Of a DNA stretch of 64,000 bases, positions 33,001 to 45,568 are shown in pieces. Below the pieces are notes generated by a model, which saw nothing but the letters and a program-made list of their open reading frames with translations, did no database searches and was not told where the DNA came from. Numbering within the stretch: position 1 is the stretch's first letter; each line of letters begins with the position of its first letter. The stretch covers positions 186,001 through 250,000 of the forward strand of contig JAULBX010015533.1 of the NCBI GenBank assembly GCA_032358255.1. Direction: 5' to 3'. The stretch is from Heterotrichella gracilis. Lineage: Eukaryota; Sar; Xanthophyceae; Tribonematales; Xanthonemataceae. The position numbers and the translations under genes were made by a program.

Positions 33001-36000
33001 ATGGTGGGAGAAAGTTCTCGAAAGTACGACATTGTGGTGTTTGGTGCAACTGGGTTCACTGGGAAGCGAGTGGTCAAGGAACTAATGGAGATCAACTGGA
33101 AAGGGTGCGAGGGCCCTGCTTCCCTGCACATGCACGTACCTTCCTGCAGCGCGGAAGTGCAACTGCTGTGTTCTGCTTTTCATAAGATACGGGTGTCTGT
33201 GTCTTGGTGTCACACACAGTGTGGTATCGCGTCTCGAACGTTTTGCCATGGCATGCGTATATGCATGCCAAAGCAGTGCATGACACCGTAGTAATCCAGA
33301 CTAACCAGGTGTTTCGTGGGTGCCTCCAGGACGTTTGCTGTGGCTGGGCGCAGTGCCTCAGCGCTTGCAGGGGTGGTGGGCAACGCTGGTATCCCGGTGC
33401 GAAACATATTTCCTTGTTCTACCCTAGAGGGTTTCACAGCAGTTTATCGCAGAGCGCACATCTTTGGCAAGCTCCCTGCATGGGCGCCACACATGCCAAC
33501 TGTCTGCTTGTTGTTGGGATGGTCGCGGTTGGGTGGTCAACGCCAACCAGGGAGAACCACTTGCTGCAGTCAAGTCTGAACCCTAGTGTGGGGTTTCTCT
33601 TGCGCAGGTGGTGGTAGCCGATGTTGGGGATGATGCCTCCCTCGTAGCCATGGCCCAGAAAGCAAGGTGGGCAATGCACCAAACCCTAAACCCTCAACTG
33701 TGCTCGCTCATGCTGCCAGTGCTGGTTCCATGGCCAGTGCACCCAGAAGCCCTAAACCCTAAACTCCAAACCTATGGTTCACCTGGCCAGTGCACATGGC
33801 AACATTCAGGAACCAAAAACCCTAAATTAAGGAAATTACACCCTACACTCAGTCTGCTTGACGTTGAGGTAGAAATTCGTGTTGCATTCACCCGTCACGC
33901 TCAGCGCGTTTGAATTTACCACTTCAGCATAGCCAGCACCTTTACCAGCTTTCCATCCTCGGCAATGAACATGTGTCCACAAGTATTCAAGGCTATCACA
34001 CTTTCATGCAGGGTTGTGCTCAACTGCACGGGTCCCTACCGGTTCCTGGGCGAGCCTGTGGTGAAAGCATGCCTGGCAGGGGGGGCGCACTACCTGGACG
34101 TGTGCGGGGAGCCAGGTGGGCAGTGACGCTGCTCAGCAAAAGGGTTATCTAATTTCTAGAGCTTTTGCTATGGCTTTTGTTAAGGCTTTTGCATGTGTCG
34201 CCACGGGATACCGTGCACTTACTGCCAAGGCTACCATCATCGGGCATGGCCATGCCACTACCAATCTTGCCATGCATCTCCTCTCACCCCCCCTCTGCCT
34301 GACACACACCGTCCACATACCCCTATGCCAAACTCTGCCATATCCCTAAACCCTACACGCAGAGTTCATGGAGCGCATGCAGCTGCTGTACCACCGCCAG
34401 GCAGCGGAGGCAGGCCTCCTAATCATCTCGGCAGCGGGATTTGACAGCGTGCCGGCAGACATTGGGGCGCTGGTGGCCGCACATTGCTTCCCGCCCCCAG
34501 GCGCCTGTGCGTACGTCGAGTCTTTCCTCACCCTGCGGAGCGGTGGCAAGGGCTTTGTTGGTGCGTGGGCGGGAGGGGATTGACGAAGGGCATGTTACTA
34601 GGATGGATGCAAGGGTTAGCACCAGTGAGGATGCAGGCTGCAATCTTGCCGATGTGCATGCAAGGCATGGGGCGCTTGGCTAGGCATTTCATAGTGTGCA
34701 TGTGATTGTCATGCATTTCAGCATTAATGTTGAACACCTTGAACCTTAAACCGCAAACCCTACGAGTGCCCAAAGGCCACCATTCCAAGGCGACCCATTG
34801 CATCCATGCAGAAACCTGGCAGGTCAGGGTTTTGCAGCCCTGATAGGGTTTTGTGTGTTTCCCTGCAGGCCACGCCACTACCTGGCAGTCAGCGGTGCAT
34901 GGTTTCGCCTCTGTGGGGCTGCTGGCAAAGGTCAGGCGCCAGCTGGCAGCGGCAGGCATGCGGCCAAAGTTATGTGCCCCAGGGCCGCCACCTCCCCGTG
35001 CCAAAAAAATGCCCACATTTGACGCGCGGGTGGGGGCCTACAAGCTGCCCTTCCCTGGTAAGTGCCTATCAGCAGATGGTGTGTACCAGCAACGCCTTAA
35101 CCTTTTAAACCCTAGACACCAAACTGCTGTATTGCACCAGCAATTCCTTGACCCCAAATGGTAAATACCTGTTGTGCACCATCAATTTCCCTTTGGCCCC
35201 AAATTAGGTGCACAATGGCACGAGCCATTTGACAGCATCTCTTCTACAACCCTTTGTGAAACCCTACAGGTTCGGACGCAGCCGTGGTGCGCCGCACGCA
35301 GATGCAGCGCCAGCTCAGCGGGAAATCCCCAATCCAATACTCTGCCTACTTCACTATAACATCTCCCTGGAACCTGGTCCTGTTCATCATCTTCGGTACC
35401 CTGTTCAAGCTCATGGCCACAACAAGTGGGTTTACCAGGAAGCTACTGCTGAAATTCCCTGGATTTTTCTCGCTTGGGGTGTTCACCAAAAAGGGCCCCT
35501 CCCAGGAGCAGCTGGACAGCACAGGGTTCACCATGACCCTAATAGGGTATGGCTACAAAACAGGTGGGTGGGTAACTATAGCCTACCCTTCCAATACAAC
35601 TCGAGTTTTGCAATGATGGGAGGGATGCACAGCATGCACGATATGGATCATTGATATTAGAAGAAGGACGGATGGAGAATGTGGTAATCGATTACTCACT
35701 CCTCCATGCCAGATGCAACCTGCCCCAGCGAGGCATGCACATAGTGCCTGTTGAATGGACGCTGATCTAAGGAATCACGCCCCTAAATTCCTGTGCAATA
35801 GCATGTCTCCCCCTTGCCCAGCCTTTTCCCTGTAATTTACTAAACTCACCACTCCCTCTTGCCTCCCCACAGCCCCCCCTCCTGGCAGGCCCCCACCCCC
35901 ACCAGACACCCGCGCCACAGTGAGGGTGAGCGGCCCCGAGCCTGGCTACGTGGCCACACCCATCATGCTGGTGCAGGTGAGACACCTGCTTACTACTAGC

Positions 36001-36631
36001 TAGGGACTGTACCACTGGAGTCCATGCGATGGCTTGCCACCCTTTGGGTGCATGCCGCATGTGTGGGCATCTGACAGCAGTGCCATGTGGTAGCATCCCT
36101 GCGTAGTGCTGTGCTGTGCCTCGTGGTGCCATTCCTTGTTGGAACCTTTCCACACCCTTGCTGCGTATGTTCTTCACACTCGTGGCATTGTGATGAGAAT
36201 GATGCCTGGTAGGGTACAACGTGTGCATTTACCCATGAGAATGAGCCTTTCAAAGCATGTACCGGGGTGCTCGAAAACAGGACCTCGTTATAAGTTGAAC
36301 TCTCCTGCATATTGCAAACAGCTTGCGTCCCACTGGCATGCATCCCCTCTACTCCTGCTGTCAGAGTGACTCTAGAGCTTGCGATCGCTGCTTGGCCCCT
36401 TGTCCCACCAGCTGACCCACCGTTAGCTGAGGCCACCACCCCCACCCACCTCCCATCCCCCTTCCCCAGACTGCGCTGACAGTGCTTGAGGAGCGGCAAC
36501 AGGTAGCTGGTGGCGGCGGGGGGGTGCTGACGCCAGGTGGCGCGCTGTGGGGCACTGGATTTGTGGGGCGGCTGCAGGGGAGGGGACTGGCGGTGGAGGT
36601 GGTGGAGCAAGGGGTGGATATCAGGGTGTGA
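33001..36631 (+). CDS. SCCPDH: Saccharopine dehydrogenase-like oxidoreductase
   Basis: Nine exons (33001-33104, 33330-33396, 33608-33666, 34012-34115, 34363-34560, 34869-35057, 35270-35563, 35873-35976, 36470-36631) join in phase to 426 residues, close to the 429 of human SCCPDH. The N-terminus carries the Rossmann nucleotide-binding motif GATGFTG (residues 16-22 in YDIVVFGATGFTG), followed by TFAVAGRS, VVLNCTGPYRFLGEPVV, HYLDVCGEP and AAGFDSVPADIG, all typical of this family of putative NAD(P)-dependent oxidoreductases. A hydrophobic stretch, NLVLFIIFGTLFKLM, near residue 290 fits the lipid-droplet or membrane association known for the family. The substrate is not known for this group; true saccharopine dehydrogenase activity should not be assumed. 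Confidence 0.92.
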
Positions 36632-37124
36632 GGAGTGTGAATGATGCATCAGGCTTCAGGAGAAAGAATTCTTTAAAGAAAGAAAGGCGCGAAGCCTTAG
36701 GCGGGGAAAAAGGTTAAGCACCACTTGGCATCACTTGGTTAAGCATGTCATAACATGCTGCATGACATGTGATGTTACAGTAATTGTTACAACGTGCCAC
36801 TATGTGCACGGGCCCTGCATCTCGGAGGCTTGTTGATGCAAGAATGGTGGGCCTTTCAGTTGATAAGACACTACACGGTAGTAGAAAAGTCTTGAAGAAG
36901 TTCTTAGAACGCAGTTTGTGTTAAATAAGAAATTCCTACGAATGAAAGGTGTAACAAGTGGGGGGCACAAGCGCAAACCAAAAGCCTCAAGTCAGTGTAG
37001 CCTTGTATACTAGCTGTAACAGTTACTTGCAGATTGCATTGCCACTGCCCACTGTATAGTGGCGGGGAGTCTGGAAGCGACTGTCTGGGAGAGAACGCAC
37101 GTGCGAATTTTCCAACGTGCCTGC
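36632..37124. other. Spacer between convergent genes
   Basis: The saccharopine dehydrogenase-like gene and the BET gene end tail to tail here. TGTAA motifs occur on the plus strand at 36950-36954 and 37015-37019, and on the minus strand (TTACA) at 36775-36779 and 36787-36791. If used, the two transcripts would overlap at their 3' ends by 150 bases or more. That is inference from motifs only. Confidence 0.45.
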
Positions 37125-40100
37125 TCATTGCCCACCCGCTGCATCTGCATTCTCCTCCGCATTTGCCGCTCCATCTTGGTCGGGCACCACAGCCACCACA
37201 GCTGCTGCAGCCTCATCCCCCTCCCCTTGCTTTGGGGATCTATTGGCATTAAGCTGCTCCCCCATGCTCCCCTCCTCTTGCTCATTGTAAACGGCATAGG
37301 GCGCCTCGTCCTCCCCTATGCCATCCTCATACAACTCCCCATCTGCCACCCCAACCCCCTTTCCCCCATCCTCCTCCCCATCCCTCGAGGAAACCCCCGG
37401 CGCGCCCGCCTCCCCTCCTATTTCCATCCAATCCTCCCTCCCCTGCACGGTTTCCTCCCCCTTGAGAGTCTGTGCCACCTCATCATCCAACTCCATGGCC
37501 TGCCGATCATCACCGCCACGTGGCGCAAACGTGGCCTCCGACCCACTGGGGATGGGGTCTGGGGATTCCTGTGCGGGCGGGTGCCCGAAAGGCTCCCCAG
37601 ATTCCAGCGCTGGGGATGCGTTGGCGATCAGCGGGGATGACGCGCACCGGTCGAGGGTCGGCCCGGAAGGCTCTGCACAGGCAGGAACAGGGACTTAGTG
37701 TCAATTGCCAAGCATTTCTGACGGCCCATACAGAGTGCTGATACCGGGAAAACAACACGTGAAAAGCGCCCTGCTAATCTATACCCAGGAACGCAATTAC
37801 CCAGCTCAGTGCAAACACACACAAATATCGCGATGTACTTCAAAACACAGGTGTTTGTGCACATGACCGTCCATCACCACATGTCAGCCGTGCAAACAAG
37901 CCATGCCCCCCCCCCCCACCCCCCACCCGCCACGTCAGCCGCATCCGCCACCGCAGCCGCAGCCGCAGCCATTGTCACCCCACTGGCCCTACTGGACAGC
38001 ACCCGCACCACACCCGCAGCCACCCCCGAGGGCTTGCGGGGGGGGAGGGGGGGCTTGCTGGTGGAGGGCTTGGCTGGTGGCGGTGGGGGTGGCATGGCGG
38101 TGGATGGGGACGGGCCGGAGGGGGTGGGTGCCTTGTCTGGGGGTTGCCACTGGGTGGCGCGTGGGCGGGGGATGCGCAGGCCTGCAGGGGTGGCGGAGGG
38201 GTGGTGGAGCGAGGTGGACAACAGGTGGGAGGATAGGGCAAGCAAGTTGCTCTGAGTGTCAAGATGAGTAGCCTGTGATTCCAAATGCAACGGGATGTAC
38301 TACATACATACCATTGTGCTGCATATTTTATGCATGAAACCCATTGCGGCATAAAGAGGTCTGGCTCACGTGACATCCAAAGATATATATGTCTCTCCCC
38401 CGACCAACCCATGTTCCATCCTGATCCACTGTTTTCACCCTATTGCAAGTGAACGCCCCCCACCCCCACCCCTCACCTGCCCCCAGCGTTACGCAGGGCC
38501 ACGTCAGCCCCCCCTGCTCCCCACCGCCACCACCAGCCTCACACGTGCGCACAAAGTCCTGGACCTGAGGAGGGGGGGAAGGAAAGCCGGGTCATTTCCC
38601 TTTGCAGCAGTGCAGCCAGAGCGCAGTTGTCACACTTGCAAGATGTAAAATTACATACTTGATGGCTGTTTACTACGCCACCCAATCCGATTAAACTTTG
38701 TAATCAGTTTACTTTGCCAATCAATAGTCGCTTCATGCCAGCCAGTAAAACCTGTATAAACCTTATCAGCCCTGAACAATAGCAAACTACAACCCTAACC
38801 AACCCCCACCTGGCGCAGCGTGAGCGCATCCATTGCATCCAGGTCCAGGTCAATCCCTGCATCCTATCAATTGCAAATCCCAACCAAACCCTCCACAAAC
38901 CCTGACCAACACCCCAATGCACCCCACCTGGCGCAGCGTGAGTGCATCCATTACATCCAGGTCCAGGTCAATCCCTGCATCCTCCCCGAGACCAGGCGCC
39001 AGCCCCGGGTATCGCTGGAGCACCAGGGAGGTGACGGTGTCAAACTGCTCGGGGGAAAGCTGGCTCAGGCCGTGAGCCACCTCATCCTGAAGGGGGGGGG
39101 CAGGATGTGTGTGTGAGAAGGGCCCAAACAGAATATATGGAATGTCCATGCCATCACCCTACCGTATATGGTATGCGCACGCCATTTGTGTCGCATGCTG
39201 GTGAGAACACCCCCACCGCCACATATTTCTTCGGCGTTGACCTAAAAGCCCGTCCTTCCCCACACACCTCCTCCCGGTGTGGCGCACGCCACTGGGTGGA
39301 GCATTCCCCCCTTCACCCCACCACCCTGTCACCGCCTGAGCTGGCGCAACCCCCCCCCCCTCACCCACCTTTTCCTGTGATGTGAGCGGCGCACATGCTG
39401 CCGCCGCCTGGCTCTTAGCATCCGACACCCGCCCTTGCAGCTCGTCTAGCTGCTTCAGGAGGAGCGCACACTTCTCCTCGTACGCCTCCTGGACCTGGAT
39501 GCGGGGATAGGGCGTGGGGATGAAATTAGTAATTTCTCAACAGTTGGATTTTGTTGAAATACGAGAAAAGTACTTCAGTCCTCATACGCCTACTGGACCT
39601 GGATGTAATGGAGAAGGGGGTGCGGGGTATCAATTTTGATTTGACCCAAGGAACATAGGGCGTGGGCAAGGCAGCGGTACCACCAGGAACAGGGGAAAAG
39701 AGGGTACTATGGCCAGGGAAGAACAAGGGACACGGGATTGCATGCAGTTGCATTGTACCCCCCAGCCAGGGTTGCGCCACGCGCTACATGCTACACTGTG
39801 CATGGTCATTACGTGAACACTCCTGCCCCACCTTCCCCTCTCCTCCTTTCCATCCCACCATGCACTCCACACCCTTCATTGTGCACCAAAACCCTAATGA
39901 TGATGCCCCCACCTTCCCCTGCGCCGCCTCCTGGTGCCTCTTGACTGCCGCAGCCTCCTCCTGGCGGCAGGTAGCTGAAACCCTAAACCCTAATGTTAAT
40001 AACCCACCTTCCCCTGCGCTGCCTCCTGGTGCCTCTTGACTGCTGCAGCCTCCTCCTGGCGGCAGGTGGTTGTCTCCTCCTGGAGCCGAGGCACAACCAC

Positions 40101-41826
40101 AGCGTTCCATCGCTCGTCGAAACGCTCCTGGGCAAGGAGAAAGGGGGGGTCAGCCAATGTGTGTGGGGCATTATTGTTAGGTGGGGGACGTCGCAGGGAG
40201 TGGTGCGCGTGGTGTGTGGGAATCTGTTTTGGGAGAGGGGGGGAAAGGTTGTATGATTACTTCCTGTCAAGGTGTTCAGGGTTTATGTGGCTAACTCCTG
40301 CAGGCCATTTTGGAATGAACTTTACCCCACGGGTGTGAGAGGCCATCACATGCACCCATCAACCCTTGCCTCCCCTTGTATGATCCACACCATCACATGC
40401 ACCACCCCACCCACCCCGCACCTGTATGGTGGAGGCCATCACATGCACGTCCGACCCCGGTGGGTTGAACGCCTTGGCGTTTGCAAAGATGAGGTGCGCG
40501 TCGGAGTACACCTGGTGGGGGGTGGTGTATGTGCCCGCATCGATATTTGCTCGGATGGTCCCAAAGTCCATGGGCTGCTTGACCACGTTCAGGTACTCCT
40601 TGAAGGTGGTGGTGTCCACGGGGGTGTTGAAGGGCCAGCACCACTGCGGGGGTGGTGGGAATGGGGCGTGAGGAGAGGAGAGGGGTATTGTTTGCAGGTG
40701 GGTATCGCCCAGCACAACTGTCTTCATGGCAACAGGACTTCCTTGGTCACCATAAACCCCAGGTTAGGGCTTTAGGTTTTACCGCCTAAAGCAAGGTAAA
40801 AACTCCCTTCTTGTGCTGCACGACTTGCACTCACCCTTGCTTGGCCACCACGACCGTCACGACTACCACGATTTAGGGTTGGAAGCTTCTGGTTCAGGGT
40901 TCAGTGTCTACCTTGTGCTGCATGACTGCCTTCACTGCTGGCAGCACATACTTGGGCACCACCTCAGCCAGTCGCCGCGAGTGGTGCAGCGCCAGGCGCG
41001 CGCGCTCGGGCGCGGGGAGCTGCGAGGTGGCGCTGAGGGCCTGCTGGGCAAAGCCCTGGTGGCGCTCGTCGACCACGTGGGTGCACTGCGGGAGGATGGG
41101 GTGGTTGGGTTGGGTGGGGAGGATGAATTGAGAGTGCTGGTGGATGCGAGGCGGTGGGGCTTTGCTTTGTGTAGTCTTGAGGGGGCCACTGTTGCCACTG
41201 TGGCCAACCAATTATGCATGCAATATAGGCTTGCGCACTCCTATGTCCCTGGGTGGCACGCCTGTCCATACACACTTTGCAAACTCCCTGAAGGCCAAGT
41301 GGCTTGCCTGTGAGGTGTGTTGCATATGCATGCATGCACAAATTGTTGGCCACAGTGCAAACAGTGCTTCGACAAGCCCTGGCCCTTTGATAAACGTGAA
41401 TAAACATTTTGCTAACTTGGCTAAACGGGTAAATTACTTGTGTGCTGTCCCCACCTGCTGTGTCAAAAACTCCAGCTCTGTGCTGATGTCAGCAAACCTC
41501 CGTTTAAGATCCCAGTGCTTCTGATCCTTAACTTCCTGGTTGTGCCTCTCGCGGCGCCTTTTTCTTTTGAGGGCCTGCTCTTCCTCCTCTGCCTTCTTTG
41601 CTGCTGCTGCCGTTGCTGCTGCTGCTGCTGCTGCTTCTGCCTCTGCTGCTGTTGCTTCTGCCTCAGCTGCTGTTGCTTCTGCTGCAGATGCTGCTGTGGG
41701 TGTGTCCACAGGTGCTGCTGGTGGTGGTTGGGCCTCGGCAGGAGCCTCTTCCACAGGTTGTGCTGGAGCCGCGTCAGCTGCCACTGGTGGGGTTGGTGCT
41801 GCTGGTGTCTGCTCTGTTGCAGCCAT
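37125..41826 (-). CDS. BET/GTE-type bromodomain and NET-domain protein
   Basis: Nine exons (41455-41826, 40912-41085, 40422-40643, 40008-40127, 39369-39494, 38928-39086, 38493-38564, 37927-38272, 37125-37672) join in phase to 712 residues. Residues 1-90 are an Ala/Glu/Pro-rich low-complexity stretch, then a basic LKRKRRRERH likely nuclear signal. The bromodomain spans about 140-256, with WCWPFNTPVD and VVKQPMDFGTIRANI and the acetyl-lysine-binding Asn in NAKAFNPPGSDVHVM (the usual Tyr is Phe). A coiled segment follows, then an NET (extra-terminal) domain from about 339 (LSQLSPEQFDTVTSLVL). The C-terminus is acidic. Such proteins read acetylated histones and recruit transcription machinery. 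The boundary between the 38493 and 37927 exons uses a GTAACG donor chosen for phase. Its promoter is shared with SAHH. Confidence 0.88.
38802..38984 (-). repeat. Copied donor-side edge of the BET NET-domain exon
   Basis: The 3' end of the 38928-39086 exon with its donor (38921-38984) is repeated at 38802-38867, sharing CACCTGGCGCAGCGTGAG and CATCCAGGTCCAGGTCAATC. CCCTAACC and AAACCCTGACC phrases flank the copy. Confidence 0.92.
39474..39606 (-). repeat. Copied acceptor-side edge of a BET exon
   Basis: The start of the 39369-39494 exon with its acceptor (39474-39503) is repeated at 39579-39606 with two or three changes (CTGGACCTGGATG shared). It is a shorter and older-looking copy. Confidence 0.75.
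39908..40070 (-). repeat. Copied donor-side edge of a BET exon
   Basis: The last 60-odd bases of the 40008-40127 exon (40003-40070) recur at 39908-39973, including CTCCTGGTGCCTCTTGACTG and CAGCCTCCTCCTGGCGGCAG. An AAACCCTAAACCCTAATG tract lies exactly between the copies. The downstream copy in transcript order keeps the donor. Confidence 0.95.
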
Positions 41827-42174
41827 CGTGTCCTGTGGTGGTTTAGAGGTGGTCCACTGGCATGGTGCGTGGTGTGACGCGGTGGGTGGTGAATGGCTAT
41901 TTTCTGTTCAGGAACAAAGAGAGAAGGTTTTTGCGTCGCAAAGAGATAAACAACCTGCGTCTTCACACAGTGAAGTTCACCCTGTTTCGCGCCACAATTT
42001 GCATGCACAGATTACACTCCCGTTTCAATTTCAGTATCGAGAACCTCTTCAAAGTGGTGGCGGCCTCGACTTGCAGAAAGCATATAAACGCTGACTAAAA
42101 CTGCCTACAACCACCCAACAGTCTGATCTACCTGATCAGATACCCAACTTTGAGTGCCTACCAAGTGAGGCAAC
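41827..42174. promoter_or_regulatory. Shared divergent promoter, BET gene / SAHH
   Basis: Only 348 bp separate the two start codons. A TATA-like TATAAA at 42083-42088 (in GCATATAAACGC) lies 87-92 bases before the SAHH ATG, a fitting distance for the transcription start of that gene. No matching element was seen for the BET gene. Confidence 0.6.
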
Positions 42175-44050
<1,876 letters not shown>

Positions 44051-44288
44051 GCGCTGCAAAGTGCAGCATGCCTATGGCCGCCAGGGGCCTATTCTTATGC
44101 TTACAGCAGCAGCAAGGGAGTGCAGCTAGGATATATGCAGTACAGCTCGCTTGATAATACGCACCATTGCAGCTTGCAGTCTAGGTTTTGTTTGTGTACT
44201 TTGTTTTTCTTCAACAGCAGGGTGTTGCTTGCCAGTCAAAGCCCCCAAAGGACATTCTCAATTTTGTCAATATCAGCGCTGTATGAAT

Positions 44289-44293
44289 TGTAA
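44289..44293 (+). terminator. TGTAA poly(A) signal of SAHH
   Basis: TGTAA, the usual chlorophyte polyadenylation signal, lies about 240 bases after the SAHH stop codon. Confidence 0.55.
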
Positions 44294-44711
44294 AACCCTG
44301 AACATATGAACTGTATTCAGCCTTTGCTTTTTATGCCTGCACTACCGGGTTGCCTTGAGGAATGCCCGTAATGCAGCCAGCCCATAAACGCTCGCATGCC
44401 TAGATTTAGCTGTTGTGACACTGCAGTACCTGATCAATCAACCTGTATGAACCCAGAACGAATTATGTCTGTACAGTGAGTGCAGTTTGTGTGTTGAACC
44501 TCCTGGTGGGGTCTGCAGCACACTACCTTTGCCTTGCAGCCGATTTTGCAGCAAACTCTATAGTGGGCTTGTTAGGTTGTGCTGATTGCACCAACAGTGC
44601 ATCGCCCTTTTGTGTTCACTCTGTGCACTGCTGATCTGTTCCACTGTGGCACCCACAAAACCTTTGATATGAACACAGTGACTAGCTAGTCCACAGTGTC
44701 AAGTGCCTTCG

Positions 44712-44716
44712 TTACA
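44712..44716 (-). terminator. TGTAA poly(A) signal of the WDR81-like gene
   Basis: TTACA on the plus strand reads TGTAA on the minus strand. It would give the WDR81-like transcript a 3' UTR of about 850 bases and end it just short of the SAHH 3' end. Confidence 0.45.
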
Positions 44717-45568
44717 AGCACAATGGCCACCAGGTACATACAGGTTGAGACACTGCTGGGTTTGGCTGGCTTGGGCCACAAACGGCTTCTTGGTGAGACT
44801 GTGCAACACCCGGTGAGTATCCCGGAGCTATGGGGCAGGGAGAAAGGAGACAAAATGCCCCACAACAGCGGCACACCGCCAAGGTTGCCTAATTTATTTT
44901 TGATGGCATCAAGTTTTATCACCCTCAATAAATACTCTGCAGGGCTTTGGCAGTCAAACAGATTTTGGCGTGTGATGCTGTAACAAAGTGGTCGGAAACC
45001 AACGGCAACAACAGAAAGAAAGGAAAAAGCCCACAGGTGACAGCCAGGCACAACACACAAAGCCATGGCAACAACTCTGACAAAGGACAACCACATACTT
45101 GCACAACTGTGATATCCTTTCTGCCCAGCCGAATGCCACCTGGCTGTGCCCCCCATACCTCTGACTAGTGTGCCCAGGTCAACAAACAGGGCACCCACCC
45201 ACAGGCAACCAAGTGTGAGAGAAAGAAAGGGGGCACACAAAAGTATGACAAAGCACACTGAACGGACAGCAAAATAAAACCAATACAAAAGGGGTTTGAA
45301 GTGCACTACAGATTGCCGCACCACCAGCCCCACACAATATGATACACCTGCCTTGCTACCACGCAGCATTGCCACAGTGCAATGGCATAGATAATTCCCA
45401 CTCTCACCTTCCACTCCTCGTCCTCCCTGCCTATCAACCTCAGGTGAACAAGTCCGCACTCCCCGACCTCCCGTTCACAACCACCCACCATACCCACGTC
45501 GCCCCGGGCCCCTGACGCGACCCCACCCACCACTCCCACCCTGGCCCCATGTCCCCCCCCCTCCCGCC

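Noticed and set aside
41540-42094. Ala/Ser-rich and Leu-rich plus-strand frames
   Set aside because: They are the complement of the Ala/Glu-rich first exon of the BET gene.
44686-45459. A 257-residue hydrophobic open frame on the minus strand
   Set aside because: It lies where the 3' UTR of the WDR81-like gene is expected, ends near its TGTAA signal, starts in GC-rich sequence unlike a gene start, and shows no family motif.
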